Source: Oerskovia jenensis
GTDB lineage: Bacteria > Actinomycetota > Actinomycetes > Actinomycetales > Cellulomonadaceae
Length of the DNA stretch: 64,000 bases
Direction of reading: 5' to 3'
NCBI RefSeq assembly: GCF_016907235.1
Contig: NZ_JAFBBO010000001.1
Coordinates: 186,001-250,000 of the forward strand
Part shown: positions 18,901 to 28,616 of the stretch, piece after piece
Layout of the letters: each line of letters starts with the position of its first letter
Numbering within the stretch: the stretch's first letter is position 1
The notes under the pieces: model-generated
What the model was told of the DNA's origin: nothing
What the model saw: only the letters and a program-made list of their open reading frames with translations
The model's database searches: none
Program-made: the position numbers and the translations under genes

Positions 18901-19473
18901 ATGAGCACCAGCAGCATCCTTCCCGTCGGACTCACGGGCCTGGGGGACGAGCGCGCGGCCGAGGTCCTCGGCCTGATCCGCGACGTCCCGGACTACCCCC
19001 AGCCCGGCGTCACGTTCCGTGACATCACCGGCCTGCTCGCCGACGGCAAGGCGCTCGGCGACGTGGTCGACTCCCTCGCGGCCTTCGCCGCGGGGGGCGT
19101 CGACCTCGTCGCCGGTCTCGAGGCCCGTGGCTTCCTGATCGGCGCCCCGCTCGCGACCCGCCTGGGTGTCGGCTTCCTGCCGTTGCGCAAGGCCGGCAAG
19201 CTCCCGCCCCCCACCGAGACCGTGACCTACGACCTCGAGTACGGCACGGCCTCGATCGAGCTGCGCACCGGGACGCTGACCCCCGGCGCGCGGGTCCTCG
19301 TGGTCGACGACGTCCTGGCCACGGGCGGGACCGCCTCGGCCGGTGCGGAGCTCGTGGAGCGCTGCGGGGGCGTCGTCGTGGGCGTCGCGTTCCTGCTCGA
19401 GCTCGACGGCCTGGGCGGACGTGAGCGGCTCGCGGGCCGCCAGGTCGACACGCTCCTGCGCGTGGAGTCGTAG
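18901..19473 (+). CDS. apt: Adenine phosphoribosyltransferase
   Basis: A 190-residue type I phosphoribosyltransferase that salvages adenine to AMP using PRPP. The PRPP-binding motif [14 protein letters not shown] is at about residues 136-149, and the N-terminal [19 protein letters not shown] block is diagnostic of Apt. It lies 6 nt after secF and just before rel, a common actinobacterial order. A TAGGAT hexamer overlapping its stop codon may be a -10 box for rel. Confidence 0.95.
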   Translation: MSTSSILPVGLTGLGDERAAEVLGLIRDVPDYPQPGVTFRDITGLLADGKALGDVVDSLAAFAAGGVDLVAGLEARGFLIGAPLATRLGVGFLPLRKAGKLPPPTETVTYDLEYGTASIELRTGTLTPGARVLVVDDVLATGGTASAGAELVERCGGVVVGVAFLLELDGLGGRERLAGRQVDTLLRVES

Positions 19474-19529
19474 GATTGCCACTCCGACGGACGTCGAGAT
19501 TCTCCGGCGATCAGGGTGAGGAGGCACGC

Positions 19530-21845
19530 ATGAGCGAAGAGACACGGACCGGTCGGTCCACGAGCGACAGCGGGCAGTCCTCGGCAGCGCGGGTGCGGTC
19601 CCGCTTGGTGCGGTTCGGGGTCCGGGGGAGCCAGGGGGGTATCCCGGCGCTCGAGCCCGTGCTCCAGGCTGTTCGAACGAACCATCCCAAGTCGGACCTG
19701 TCGGTCATCGAGCGCGCGTACGTGACCGCGGAGAAGGCCCACCGCGGTCAGCTGCGCAAGAGCGGCGACCCGTACATCACCCACCCGGTCGCGGTCGCGA
19801 CGATCCTCGCGGACCTCGGTTTCGACGGCGCGACGCTCGCCGCGGCCCTGCTGCACGACACGGTCGAGGACACCGAGTACTCGCTCGAACGCCTCACCGA
19901 GGAGTACGGCGAAGAGATCGCCATGCTCGTCGACGGCGTCACCAAGCTCGACAAGGTCAAGTACGGCGACGCGGCGCAGGCCGAGACCGTGCGCAAGATG
20001 GTCGTGGCCATGGCCCGTGACATCCGTGTCCTCGTCATCAAGCTCGCCGACCGCCTGCACAACGCCCGGACCTGGAAGTTCGTCCCGTCGTCCTCGGCCG
20101 AGCGCAAGGCACGCGAGACGCTCGAGATCTACGCGCCGCTCGCGCACCGCCTCGGCATGAACACCATCAAGTGGGAGCTCGAGGACCTGTCGTTCGCGAC
20201 GCTCTACCCCAAGGTGTACGAGGAGATCGTGCACCTGGTCGCCGAGCGCGCGCCGGCGCGCGAGGAGTACCTCGCCGTGGTCCGCGAGCAGGTGACCGCA
20301 GACCTGCGCACCGCGAAGATCAAGGCGACCGTGACGGGGCGCCCCAAGCACTACTACTCGATCTACCAGAAGATGATCGTGCGCGGGCACGACTTCGCGG
20401 AGATCTACGACCTGGTCGGCGCGCGTGTCCTCGTGGACACCGTGCGGGACTGCTACGCGGCGCTCGGCGCCCTGCACGCACGATGGAACCCTGTGCCCGG
20501 GCGGTTCAAGGACTACATCGCGATGCCCAAGTTCAACATGTACCAGTCGTTGCACACCACGGTCATCGGTCCCGGCGGCAAGCCCGTCGAGATCCAGATC
20601 CGCACGCACGACATGCACCGCCGCGCCGAGTACGGGGTCGCGGCGCACTGGAAGTACAAGGAGGTCGCCAAGTCGAGCGGCGCTCCGGACACCGCCTCGA
20701 CCGACATGCAGTGGCTGCGCCAGCTCGTCGACTGGCAGCGCGAGACCGCGGACCCCTCGGAGTTCCTCGACTCGCTGCGCTTCGAGATCGGCGGCGCGGA
20801 GGTCTACGTCTTCACACCCAAGGGCGACGTCATCGCGCTGCCCGCGGGCTCGACCCCTGTCGACTTCTCCTACGCGGTGCACACCGAGGTCGGCCACCGC
20901 ACCATGGGTGCGCGCGTCAACGGGCGCCTCGTCCCGCTCGACTCCAAGCTGGAGAACGGCGACGTCGTCGACGTCCTGACGTCCAAGTCGGAGACCGCGG
21001 GCCCCAGCCGTGACTGGCTCGCGTTCGTCTCCAGCCCGCGTGCCCGCAACAAGATCCGGCAGTGGTTCTCCAAGGAGCGCCGCGAGGAGGCCGTCGAGCA
21101 CGGCAAGACCGCGATCGCCAAGGCCATGCGCAAGCAGAACCTGCCGATCCAGCGCCTGCTCAGCCACGAGTCCCTCGTGGGTCTCGCGAACGAGATGCGC
21201 TACCCCGACGTCTCGGCGCTGTACGCGGCGATCGGCGAGGGGCAGATCTCGGCCGCGAGCGTCGTGCAGAAGCTCGTGCACGCCATGGGTGGCGAGGACG
21301 GCGCGTCCGAGGACCTCGCCGAGGTCGCCCGTCCCGGGCACACGTCCCGCCGACCCCGCACGGGCGACCCGGGTGTGGTCGTCAAGGGCGTGGACGACAT
21401 CTGGGTCAAGCTCGCCAAGTGCTGCACCCCGGTGCCGGGCGACGAGATCATCGGCTTCATCACGCGCGGTCAGGGCGTCAGCGTCCACCGTGCGGACTGC
21501 GCCAACGTCGTGGGCCTGCGCAACCAGCCCGAGCGCATCGTCGAGGTCGACTGGACCACGGGCAGCAACGCCCTGTTCCTCGTGCAGATCCAGGTCGAGG
21601 CGCTCGACCGTTCCCGCCTGCTCTCGGACGTGACCCGGGTCCTGTCCGACCACCACGTCAACATCCTGTCCGCGACGGTCTCGACGTCGAACGACCGGGT
21701 CGCGATGTCCCGGTTCGTGTTCGAGATGGCCGAGCCCGGGCACCTGGCCACGGTCCTGTCCGCGGTCCGCAAGATCGACGGCGTGTTCGACGTCTACCGC
21801 ATCACGGGCTCCAAGGCCGCCGAGCAGCCGCCGCTCCCGGCGTAG
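19530..21845 (+). CDS. relA: Bifunctional (p)ppGpp synthetase/hydrolase Rel
   Basis: A 771-residue stringent-response enzyme that makes and degrades (p)ppGpp. Order: HD hydrolase domain with HPVAVATIL and LLHDTVEDT; synthetase domain with [12 protein letters not shown] and the RFKD motif (the RxKD form typical of bifunctional Rel, not the ExDD form of RelA); TGS domain with [20 protein letters not shown]; zinc-finger-like CCTPVPGDE; and a C-terminal ACT domain. All hydrolase and synthetase motifs are intact, so both activities are expected. ATG 19530 is preceded by GAGGAGG. Confidence 0.96.
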   Translation: MSEETRTGRSTSDSGQSSAARVRSRLVRFGVRGSQGGIPALEPVLQAVRTNHPKSDLSVIERAYVTAEKAHRGQLRKSGDPYITHPVAVATILADLGFDGATLAAALLHDTVEDTEYSLERLTEEYGEEIAMLVDGVTKLDKVKYGDAAQAETVRKMVVAMARDIRVLVIKLADRLHNARTWKFVPSSSAERKARETLEIYAPLAHRLGMNTIKWELEDLSFATLYPKVYEEIVHLVAERAPAREEYLAVVREQVTADLRTAKIKATVTGRPKHYYSIYQKMIVRGHDFAEIYDLVGARVLVDTVRDCYAALGALHARWNPVPGRFKDYIAMPKFNMYQSLHTTVIGPGGKPVEIQIRTHDMHRRAEYGVAAHWKYKEVAKSSGAPDTASTDMQWLRQLVDWQRETADPSEFLDSLRFEIGGAEVYVFTPKGDVIALPAGSTPVDFSYAVHTEVGHRTMGARVNGRLVPLDSKLENGDVVDVLTSKSETAGPSRDWLAFVSSPRARNKIRQWFSKERREEAVEHGKTAIAKAMRKQNLPIQRLLSHESLVGLANEMRYPDVSALYAAIGEGQISAASVVQKLVHAMGGEDGASEDLAEVARPGHTSRRPRTGDPGVVVKGVDDIWVKLAKCCTPVPGDEIIGFITRGQGVSVHRADCANVVGLRNQPERIVEVDWTTGSNALFLVQIQVEALDRSRLLSDVTRVLSDHHVNILSATVSTSNDRVAMSRFVFEMAEPGHLATVLSAVRKIDGVFDVYRITGSKAAEQPPLPA

Positions 21846-21874
21846 GGCCGGGCTGGGTACCCCCCGCCCGGCCC
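21845..21874 (+). terminator. Intrinsic terminator at the rel stop codon
   Basis: Perfect 9-bp stem GGGCCGGGC/GCCCGGCCC with a 12-nt loop, beginning at the last base of the rel stop codon. An imperfect 15-nt direct repeat (CGACGCCGCTSACCA, two copies) follows in the same intergenic region. Confidence 0.6.
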
Positions 21875-22018
21875 GTCCCGACGACGCCGCTGACCACGAC
21901 GCCGCTCACCACGGGGCCGCCCGGCCCGCGGTGAGCGGCCGTCCCCCGGGGGCCGCGTGCCCAGGCCCCAGCGCCCGTTCGGCGGGTGCCCGCGCGCGGC
22001 CGGTGGCAGCATCGGGGC

Positions 22019-23134
22019 ATGGACCTGCCCGTGCTCCCGCCCACGCTGCCCATGCTCGCGAAGTCGGTCTCGGGCGTCCCGGACCCGGACACGGTCGAGG
22101 GCGGCCTGGTGTTCGAGCCCAAGTGGGACGGGTTTCGCGCGATCGTCTACCGCGACGGCGACGAGGTCCGCCTCGACAGCCGCAGCGCCAAACCCATGGA
22201 GCGCTACTTCCCGGACGTCGTGGCGGCCGTGCTCGACGCCCTGCCCGAGCGGTGCGTGGTCGACGGCGAGATCGTGCTCGCGCAAGGGGGCCGTCTCGAC
22301 TTCGAGGCCCTCCAGCAGCGCATCCACCCCGCGGCCTCGCGCGTCGCGCGACTGGCCGAGGAGACCCCCGCGAGCCTCGTGGTGTTCGACCTGCTGGCCC
22401 TGGGCGACGACGACGTCACGGCCGAGCCGCTGAGCCGACGCCAGGAGCGGCTGGAGGGTCTGGGCCTCGACGGCCCGCACGTGCACCTGACCCCGCGCAC
22501 GACCGACCGTGCGGTGGCCCAGGAGTGGTTCGCCGTCTTCGAGGGGGCCGGGCTGGACGGGGTCGTCGCCAAGCCGCTCGCGGCGCCCTACCAGCCGAAC
22601 AAGCGCGCCATGCTCAAGGTCAAGCACGAGCGCACGGCCGACGTCGTGCTCGCCGGGTACCGCCTGCACAAGACCTCGACCCCCGAGGAGCCGCTCGTGG
22701 GGTCGCTGCTCCTGGGGCTGTACGACGACGCGGGGTCGCTGCAGTTCGTCGGTGTCGCGGCGTCGTTCCCGCGGGCGCGCCGGGCCGAGCTCGTCTCCGA
22801 GCTGGCTCCCCTCGTGCTCGACCCGGACGACCCGGACGGCCGGGACGCAGGCGAGCACCCCTGGGCCGGGTGGGAGAGCCCCGGTACGGGCCGCATGCCC
22901 GGCGCGCAGTCACGCTGGAGCGGCACGAAGGACCTGTCGTTCGTGCCGTTGCGGATCGAGAAGGTGCTCGAGGTCGCGTACGACCACATGGAGGGCAGCC
23001 GGTTCCGGCACACCGTCCAGCTCCGGCGCTGGCGCACCGACCGCGAGCCGTCGTCGTGCACGTACGACCAGCTCGAGGAGCCCGTGAGCTACCGCCTCGA
23101 CGAGCTGCTGCCGGGGGCGCCGGGCGTCGCGTGA
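22019..23134 (+). CDS. ligC: ATP-dependent DNA ligase, LigC type
   Basis: A 371-residue ATP-dependent DNA ligase. The adenylation lysine lies in EPKWDGFRAIVYR (K-x-D-G), with downstream motifs VVDGEIVL, FDLLALG, DGVVAK and MLKVKHERTADVV, then the OB-fold C-terminal domain. It has no polymerase or phosphoesterase module, so it is the stand-alone LigC type. The PrimPol gene lies convergently 108 nt downstream, as I recall for M. tuberculosis Rv3731/Rv3730c, which suggests they cooperate in gap repair. The sequence 6 nt before the ATG (CAGCAT) is only weakly -10-like. Confidence 0.93.
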   Translation: MDLPVLPPTLPMLAKSVSGVPDPDTVEGGLVFEPKWDGFRAIVYRDGDEVRLDSRSAKPMERYFPDVVAAVLDALPERCVVDGEIVLAQGGRLDFEALQQRIHPAASRVARLAEETPASLVVFDLLALGDDDVTAEPLSRRQERLEGLGLDGPHVHLTPRTTDRAVAQEWFAVFEGAGLDGVVAKPLAAPYQPNKRAMLKVKHERTADVVLAGYRLHKTSTPEEPLVGSLLLGLYDDAGSLQFVGVAASFPRARRAELVSELAPLVLDPDDPDGRDAGEHPWAGWESPGTGRMPGAQSRWSGTKDLSFVPLRIEKVLEVAYDHMEGSRFRHTVQLRRWRTDREPSSCTYDQLEEPVSYRLDELLPGAPGVA

Positions 23135-23242
23135 GCGCACGGCGCAGGGCTGGACGGGCAGCGCCGGCCGTGACGGCAGCGCTGCCATGCCCCCAGGGGG
23201 CGCCTCAGGGCTCCTTCTCGGCGCGTGCGGACCGGGGGAGGG

Positions 23243-24334
23243 TCACTCGCCCGGTGCGGTCTCCTCGTGGCGCGAGGCGTCCTTGCTGGGCTGCACACGC
23301 TTGGGCTCGCCGGGCATCTTGGGGTGCTCGGGCGGGTAGGGCAGGTCGCCCAGGCCGTGGTCGCGCTCGTCGCGCGCCGCGAGCTCGAGCGTCTGCTCGA
23401 GCGAGAACCGTGGCTCGGGGGCCGCGGCGTCGAGGCGTGCGTGCAGGTCACCCACCTGCTCGAAGCGCGCGGGCATGGTCAGCACGTCGAAGTCGTCCGG
23501 CCCGACGTCGGGCACCTCCTCCCAGCGCAGCGGCGCCGAGACCGTGGCCCGGGCGTTCGAACGGATCGAGTACGCCGAGGCGATCGTGCGGTCGCGCGCC
23601 ATCTGGTTGTAGTCGACGAAGATCTTGACCCCGCGCTCCTCCTTCCACCACTTCGTGGTGACCTGGTCGGGCAGGCGCCGTTCGAGCTCGCGACCGATCG
23701 CGATCGTCGCGCGGCGCGCCTGCACGAAGGTCCATCTCGGCTGGATCGGGACGAAGACGTGCAGCCCGCGGCCGCCCGAGGTCTTGGGGAAGCCCTCCAG
23801 GCCCAGCTCGCCCAGCAGCTCGCGCAGGTGCGGGGCGACACGTGCGGCGTCCGAGTAGTCGGTGCCGGGCTGCGGGTCCAGGTCGATACGGAGCTGGTCG
23901 GGGGACTCCACGTCCGCGCCCGTCACGGGCCACGGGTGGAAGGTCAGGGTCCCGAGGTTCGCCGCCCACAGCACCACGGCCAGCTCGGTCGGTCGGACCT
24001 CGTCGGCGGTACGGCCGCTCGGGAATGCGATCCTGGCCGTCTCGACGTAGTCCGGGGCCCCCTGGGGGATGCGCTTCTGGTAGAACGCGTCGCCGCTGTT
24101 GTCCGTGCGGGTGCTCAGCCGCGCGCCCTCGAAGACTCCCTTGGGCCAGCGTTCGAGCGTCGTGGGCCGCTCACGCAGCGCCGCGAGGATGCCGGGCCCG
24201 ACGGACCGGAAGTAGGTGACGACGTCGAGCTTGGTCAGCCCGCGGCTGGGGAAGACGACACGGTCGGGGCTCGTGACGCGCACGGTGCGCCCGTCGACGT
24301 CGAGCTCGACCGCCGGGGTCGTGGAACGAGGCAT
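23243..24334 (-). CDS. LigD-polymerase-like primase-polymerase (PrimPol-C type)
   Basis: A 363-residue archaeo-eukaryotic primase-family protein equivalent to the polymerase domain of LigD. Seen: the catalytic acid pair in RIDLDPQPG, the nucleotide-binding SGGRGLHVFVPI, and the late VKIFVDYNQMARDRTIASAYS block with its third catalytic Asp. N-terminal VTSPDRVVFP and LTKLDVVTYF match LigD-pol. It should add short nucleotide patches during end or base repair. The basic, Lys/Glu-rich C-terminal tail has no known domain. No ku gene is in the window, so non-homologous end joining cannot be claimed here. Its ATG is preceded by TACCGT-N6, but this lies within the upstream gene's 3' end. Confidence 0.92.
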   Translation of the reverse strand: MPRSTTPAVELDVDGRTVRVTSPDRVVFPSRGLTKLDVVTYFRSVGPGILAALRERPTTLERWPKGVFEGARLSTRTDNSGDAFYQKRIPQGAPDYVETARIAFPSGRTADEVRPTELAVVLWAANLGTLTFHPWPVTGADVESPDQLRIDLDPQPGTDYSDAARVAPHLRELLGELGLEGFPKTSGGRGLHVFVPIQPRWTFVQARRATIAIGRELERRLPDQVTTKWWKEERGVKIFVDYNQMARDRTIASAYSIRSNARATVSAPLRWEEVPDVGPDDFDVLTMPARFEQVGDLHARLDAAAPEPRFSLEQTLELAARDERDHGLGDLPYPPEHPKMPGEPKRVQPSKDASRHEETAPGE

Positions 24335-24338
24335 CCCC

Positions 24339-25046
24339 TCACGGTAGACGTGGGGCCGTCCCGGCGCCCGGCGACGATCCGGCGTCCTGCGGCGTGGACC
24401 GGGCCAGGAAGTCGGTGAGCAGCGCCCTCGCCTGCGGACGGCCCGTACGGCGGTGCCGCAGATCGAGGATCCGCAGGGCGGCCCCGACGTCCAGCCCGGC
24501 CTGCTCCAGCAGGGCCCGCAGCACGGGCACCGCGACGTGGGGGTCGGTGAGGCAGGCGATGTCCACCGCAGTCCGTTCGACGGTCGTCACGAGGACCGTC
24601 CCGAGCTCGATCGTCTCGGGTCGCAGCAGGGCGCTCTGGCGCGCCACCCGGCCGTGGCGCGGCGGCGGGCGGTGGACCCCCAACGGGTGGACGACCTCGA
24701 GCACGGCGCCTGCCGCGACCCCGCAGTGCACCCACGCGGCACTGACGCCGCCGACCACGGTGCGTGGGGGCACGAGGGGCGCGAGGGAGAGTGCGCGGAC
24801 CGCGGGGGTGAGATCCGTCGTCGGGCGCACCGCGGCGTCCTCCCGGACCCGCACGAGCGCCCCGCACCGGACCAGGTCCGTCCAGGCGACCCGACCACCC
24901 ACGTGCTCGGGGCGCACCAGCAGCGGTGCTTCCTCGACCCGGACGTCCATCGCGACGTCCGCCGGCGTGCGGACGCGAGCCGGCGGCGCGGCAGGGAGCG
25001 GGAGCAGGGTGGTCACGAACCCCAGCCTGACGTGCTTCCGGGGCAT
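24339..25046 (-). CDS. Uncharacterised protein, AbiEi-antitoxin-like
   Basis: A 235-residue protein of a large actinobacterial family of uncertain function. The middle reads LVRCGALVRVREDAAV, then VVGGVSAAWVHCGV, then VTTVERTAVDIACLTDP, the pattern shared by AbiEi-type antitoxins and by DUF559-nuclease-associated proteins (winged-helix region, then a helical domain). No nuclease domain or toxin gene follows. I use ATG 25046; ATG 24950 (203 residues) is the main alternative, and neither has a good ribosome binding site. It ends 4 nt before primPol on the same strand, so the two may be cotranscribed. Confidence 0.55.
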   Translation of the reverse strand: MPRKHVRLGFVTTLLPLPAAPPARVRTPADVAMDVRVEEAPLLVRPEHVGGRVAWTDLVRCGALVRVREDAAVRPTTDLTPAVRALSLAPLVPPRTVVGGVSAAWVHCGVAAGAVLEVVHPLGVHRPPPRHGRVARQSALLRPETIELGTVLVTTVERTAVDIACLTDPHVAVPVLRALLEQAGLDVGAALRILDLRHRRTGRPQARALLTDFLARSTPQDAGSSPGAGTAPRLP

Positions 25047-25050
25047 GCGC

Positions 25051-25109
25051 GAGGGGCCCGCGCGAGCCTGTGGACAGGGCGTTCGTCCACAGGCCCTCAC
25101 GGGCCCCTC
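25051..25109. terminator. Long two-part hairpin after the DUF349 gene
   Basis: Two 10-bp perfect arms: GAGGGGCCCG/CGGGCCCCTC outside and GCCTGTGGAC/GTCCACAGGC inside, separated by symmetric 5-nt internal loops and a 9-nt terminal loop. It lies 13 nt past the stop of the minus-strand DUF349 gene and should end that transcript. Confidence 0.85.
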
Positions 25110-25122
25110 GTGCGGTGCGGGA

Positions 25123-26862
25123 TCAGCCGCGCGAGTCCTCGGCGGCCTTGACGACCTGCTCGAGCCACGCACGACGAGCCGTGATCGCCGACTCGATCTC
25201 GGCGATCTTGCGCTTGTCACCCTTGGCCGTCGCGGCAGCCAGGTCGTCCTCGAGGCCCGCGATCGCGGACTCGAGCTGGGCAGCAGCCCCCTCGGCGCGC
25301 GCACGCGTCTCGGGGTTCGAGCGCGACCACTGCGACTGCTCGGCGTCACGGACAGCGGTCTCGACCGCGCGCAGGCGAGCCTCGACGCGCTGGACGTCGG
25401 CACGCGGCACCTTGCCCGCGTCCTCCCACTTCTCCTGGATGTCGCGCAGGGCGACCTTCGCCTGGGCCAGGTCCGTGACCGGCACGAGCTTCTCGGCCTG
25501 CTCCAGGAGGGCCTCCTTGACCACGAGGTTCTGCGCGTACTCGGCGTCCGTCGCGGCGTTGAGCTCGTCGCGAGCCTGGAAGAACGCGTCCTGCGCCGCG
25601 CGGAAACGAGCCCACAGGGCGTCGTCGTCGCGACGGTTGGCCCGCCCGGCGGCCTTCCACTCGGTCATGAGGTCGCGGAAGGCTCCCGCCGTCGCGCCCC
25701 AGTCCGTGCTGTTCTGCAGGGCCTCGGCGCGCTGGACCAGCTTCTCCTTGACGTCCTTGGCCGAGGAGTTGCGCTGCTCGAGCTCGGCGAAGTAGTGCCG
25801 GCGCTCGCGGTCGAACGCCGTCCGGGCGTGGCTGAAGCGCTTCCAGAGCGCCTCCTCGCTGGTCCGGTCGATCCTCGGCCCGTTGCGCTGGGCGTCCTTC
25901 CACTGGTCGAGGAGCTTGCGCAGCTCCTCGCCGGCCGGACGCCACTGGATGCGCGACGGATCGGTCGAGGCGATCTTCTCGGCAGCCTCGATGATCTCGG
26001 TGCGCGCCGCGAGCGCCGCCTCCTTGGCCGCGTTGCGCTCGGCCTCGAGCTCGGCGCGGCGGGCGGCCGCGACCGTGCGCAGCGACTCGACGTGCGCGCG
26101 CAGGCCGTCGAGGTCGCCCACGGCGGACGGCTCGGCGGTCTCCTCGGTGAGCTTGGCGAGCGTCGAGTCGATCTCCTTGACGGACAGGTCCGTGCCGGTC
26201 AGGCGCGCCTCGAAGAGCGCGACCTTGGCCTGGAGGTCGAGGTAGCGGCGCACGTAGAGCGCGAGCGCCTCCTCGGGAGTGACCCCGGGGAACTGCCCGA
26301 CGCTGCGCTCGCCCGCGGCCTCGGTCACGTAGACCGTGCCGTCCTCGTCGACGCGGCCGAAGCCCGCGGCGGCCTTGGCGGCCGCGCTGTCGTCGGGGAT
26401 GACCGCGGCGGCGGCGGCCGGGGCGATGGTCGCGGCGGCCGGAGCGGCCGGTGCCGGGATCCCCGGCTTGGGGGGACGCGGCACGGGGATCGCGCTCGGC
26501 TTGGGCGCTGCAGAGGGCTTGGGCGTGGCGGTCGGCCGGGGGGCCGGTGCGGCCTCGTCGGTGGCTTCGACCTCAGGCTCTGCTGGAGCCTCGACCTCAA
26601 CCTCGACCTCAGCCTTGGGCTCGGCGGTGGGCTCGGTCACCTCGGCCTCGGTGACGGGCTGCTCGGAAGGAGTCTCGTCCGTGACGGGCGCGCTGTCCTC
26701 GTCGCTCGCGGCGGCGGGGGGCGTGGACTCGACCTGCTCGGCTGCGTCGGGCGCGGCCTCGGCCGGTTCAGCGACCGCCGGCACCTCGACCTGCTCCGTT
26801 GCGGTGGCCTCCTCGGATGCCTGCGCCGGAGAGTTCGCGTGGTTCTCGGTGCTCTCGCTCAC
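25123..26862 (-). CDS. DUF349 repeat protein
   Basis: A 579-residue, mostly helical, probably cytoplasmic protein. The first 150 residues are Ala/Pro/Glu low complexity (disordered). From about residue 170 come repeated DUF349 units, each with a W..G.....D..LW.RF..A.......R pattern, for example around LWKRFSHARTAFDRERRHYF and LWARFRAAQDAFFQARDEL. The function of DUF349 is not established. The GTG start overlaps the cyclophilin stop by 4 nt, and AAGGAG precedes it, so the two are coupled. Confidence 0.88.
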   Translation of the reverse strand: MSESTENHANSPAQASEEATATEQVEVPAVAEPAEAAPDAAEQVESTPPAAASDEDSAPVTDETPSEQPVTEAEVTEPTAEPKAEVEVEVEAPAEPEVEATDEAAPAPRPTATPKPSAAPKPSAIPVPRPPKPGIPAPAAPAAATIAPAAAAAVIPDDSAAAKAAAGFGRVDEDGTVYVTEAAGERSVGQFPGVTPEEALALYVRRYLDLQAKVALFEARLTGTDLSVKEIDSTLAKLTEETAEPSAVGDLDGLRAHVESLRTVAAARRAELEAERNAAKEAALAARTEIIEAAEKIASTDPSRIQWRPAGEELRKLLDQWKDAQRNGPRIDRTSEEALWKRFSHARTAFDRERRHYFAELEQRNSSAKDVKEKLVQRAEALQNSTDWGATAGAFRDLMTEWKAAGRANRRDDDALWARFRAAQDAFFQARDELNAATDAEYAQNLVVKEALLEQAEKLVPVTDLAQAKVALRDIQEKWEDAGKVPRADVQRVEARLRAVETAVRDAEQSQWSRSNPETRARAEGAAAQLESAIAGLEDDLAAATAKGDKRKIAEIESAITARRAWLEQVVKAAEDSRG

Positions 26863-27566
26863 TGGGTCTCAACTCCTTCGATGGTGACCGGGTTGGCGGG
26901 GGACCCGTTGCCGGACCCGTCCGCCGTGCCCGCGTCAGCGACTGCTCGGACGACGTCCAAGCCGGATGTGATCTTGCCGAAGACGGTGTACCCGCCCGTG
27001 GTGGTCGGCAAGGTGGTGTCCTCGTAGACGAGGAAGAACTGGCTGCCCATGGTGTCCGTGCCGGCGTCGGTGCGCGCCATGGCGATGGTGCCGGCCGGGT
27101 AGAGACCGTCCTCGGGGGCGTTCTCGACCGGCCCGAACTCGTACCCCGGGCCCCCGGTGCCGGTGCCCGTCGGGTCACCGCACTGCAGGATGAAGATGCC
27201 CTCGGTGGTCAGCCGGTGGCAGTCCGTGCCGTCGAAGAACCCGCCCTGGGCGAGCGAGACGAAGTTCGCGACGGCCTGGGGGGCTGCCTGCCCGTCGAGG
27301 GTGAACGCGATCTCTCCCGCGCTGGTGCGCAGGTCGCCCGTCCACTCCCGGCCCTCGGCGTCGGCGGCCGGCGGGAGGGTGAAGGTCTTGTCGGGGGCGT
27401 TCGCCCGGACGGCGAGCACGGTCACGACCGCGACGACCGCGACGCCGGTGAGCGCGCCGGCGATCGTCCATGCCCGACGCCTGCGCGCGCGAGCCTCGGA
27501 CTGGCGCTGGGTCCACTTCTGCTCACGCAGACGGGCACGCTCGCGTTCGCGCTTGCTCGTTGACAC
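26859..27566 (-). CDS. Membrane-anchored cyclophilin-type peptidyl-prolyl isomerase
   Basis: A 235-residue protein with a very basic N-terminus (about residues 1-34), one transmembrane helix (about 35-57) and an outer cyclophilin domain. Family blocks are PQAVANFVSLAQGGFFDG, CHRLTTEGIFILQCGDPTGTG, and GSQFFLVYEDT. Actinobacterial versions often deviate in the catalytic Phe-His-Arg pocket; here CHRLT replaces FHRV. The GTG at 27566 has GGAG upstream. It should help proteins fold at or outside the membrane and is cotranscribed with the DUF349 gene. Confidence 0.9.
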   Translation of the reverse strand: MSTSKRERERARLREQKWTQRQSEARARRRRAWTIAGALTGVAVVAVVTVLAVRANAPDKTFTLPPAADAEGREWTGDLRTSAGEIAFTLDGQAAPQAVANFVSLAQGGFFDGTDCHRLTTEGIFILQCGDPTGTGTGGPGYEFGPVENAPEDGLYPAGTIAMARTDAGTDTMGSQFFLVYEDTTLPTTTGGYTVFGKITSGLDVVRAVADAGTADGSGNGSPANPVTIEGVETQ

Positions 27567-27741
27567 CCCAACTCCTTCGTCTCCCGCCACGGGCAGGTCC
27601 GCGTGCCGGCGCGAAGGCGCGTGATCGCACGGGTGATGCACGGTTTCAGAGGACAGTCTAGGCATCGGGAGCGTTCTGGCGCCGTGTCTTATCGCCTTTC
27701 AGGTCACGGTCCGGTATCAGGTGTCCTGTTTGTGAGGTCGG

Positions 27742-27747
27742 TACTGT
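27742..27747 (+). promoter_or_regulatory. -10 box TACTGT, leaderless spacing to MBL gene
   Basis: TACTGT ends 6 nt before the ATG at 27754 and there is no Shine-Dalgarno sequence, which is the arrangement of a leaderless mRNA. No clear -35 is seen. Confidence 0.45.
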
Positions 27748-27753
27748 CCCTGC

Positions 27754-28572
27754 ATGGACATCTTTCTGGTGGTCGCCCCGGTGTTCGGGACCAACTGCAC
27801 GATCGTCGTGCCGGACCCGCAGGGCACCCTGCCCGACGACGTGCCTCGCCCGTGCGTGATCGTCGACGCCGGGGCGGGGGTCGTCGCGGGCGTCACGGCG
27901 CTCGTGCGTGAGCACGATCTGGCACCCACCGCGGTCCTGGCCACGCACGGGCACGCCGACCACACGTGGGACGCCGCCGAGCTGTGCGACCAGTACGAGG
28001 TCCCGCTGTGGATCCACGCGGCCGACGCGTACCGGCTCGCCGACCCGCTCGGCACGATCGAGCACGGGACCTCGACGGGCGGACCTCTCACGAGCGGGCC
28101 GCTGGCCGCCGCGCTCGCGGCAGGCGGCGCCCGGGCCGAGGACTACCGGGAACCGGGCGAGGTGCGGACGTTCGGCTCGGGCGGTGGGTCCGGCGCCTCG
28201 CTGGTGCCCGGACCTGGCGGCACGTCGGTGGCCGACCCGCGCGTACGGCTCGACCTGGGTGGCGTCCTGGTCGACGCGCTGCACGCGCCGGGCCACACCC
28301 AGGGCTCGACGCTCTACCTCCCGGTCGCCCCGGGGCGCGAGGACGGCGCCGTCGACGGACAGGCGGCCGGGGTCGTGCTCGCCGGGGACGTCCTGTTCGC
28401 CGGGTCCGTCGGGCGGACCGACCTGCCCGGAGGGGACGGCGAGACGATGCAGCGAACCCTGCGCGACGTCGTCGGGCGCCTCGACGACCGGCTCGAGGTG
28501 GTTCCCGGCCACGGGCCCCTGACGACGATCGGCCGCGAGCGCCGCACCAACCCGTACCTGCGGGGCCTGTGA
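27754..28572 (+). CDS. Metallo-beta-lactamase fold hydrolase, glyoxalase II-like
   Basis: A 272-residue MBL-fold protein. The metal site THGHADH is at about residues 68-74, with further ligands in HAPGHTQGS, VLAGDVLF and VPGHGP. The set matches hydroxyacylglutathione-hydrolase-like enzymes of actinobacteria, whose thiol substrate would be mycothiol rather than glutathione; that point is inference. A Gly/Ala-rich insertion (about 110-165) is longer than usual. hisS follows after 44 nt, the common rel/ppi/MBL/hisS order in actinobacteria. Confidence 0.88.
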   Translation: MDIFLVVAPVFGTNCTIVVPDPQGTLPDDVPRPCVIVDAGAGVVAGVTALVREHDLAPTAVLATHGHADHTWDAAELCDQYEVPLWIHAADAYRLADPLGTIEHGTSTGGPLTSGPLAAALAAGGARAEDYREPGEVRTFGSGGGSGASLVPGPGGTSVADPRVRLDLGGVLVDALHAPGHTQGSTLYLPVAPGREDGAVDGQAAGVVLAGDVLFAGSVGRTDLPGGDGETMQRTLRDVVGRLDDRLEVVPGHGPLTTIGRERRTNPYLRGL

Positions 28573-28616
28573 ATCGATTGCTCGTTCGGTCGGAACGTCT
28601 GGAAGGATCGGGTCCC

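Noticed and set aside
22019-24334. Complete non-homologous end-joining locus
   Set aside because: No ku gene and no fused LigD is present, so only a ligase-polymerase pair is claimed.
24341-24346. Leaderless promoter of the PrimPol gene (TACCGT at 6-nt spacing)
   Set aside because: The hexamer is within the 3' end of the upstream same-strand gene, 4 nt from the PrimPol start, so cotranscription is at least as likely; not counted among the leaderless cases.
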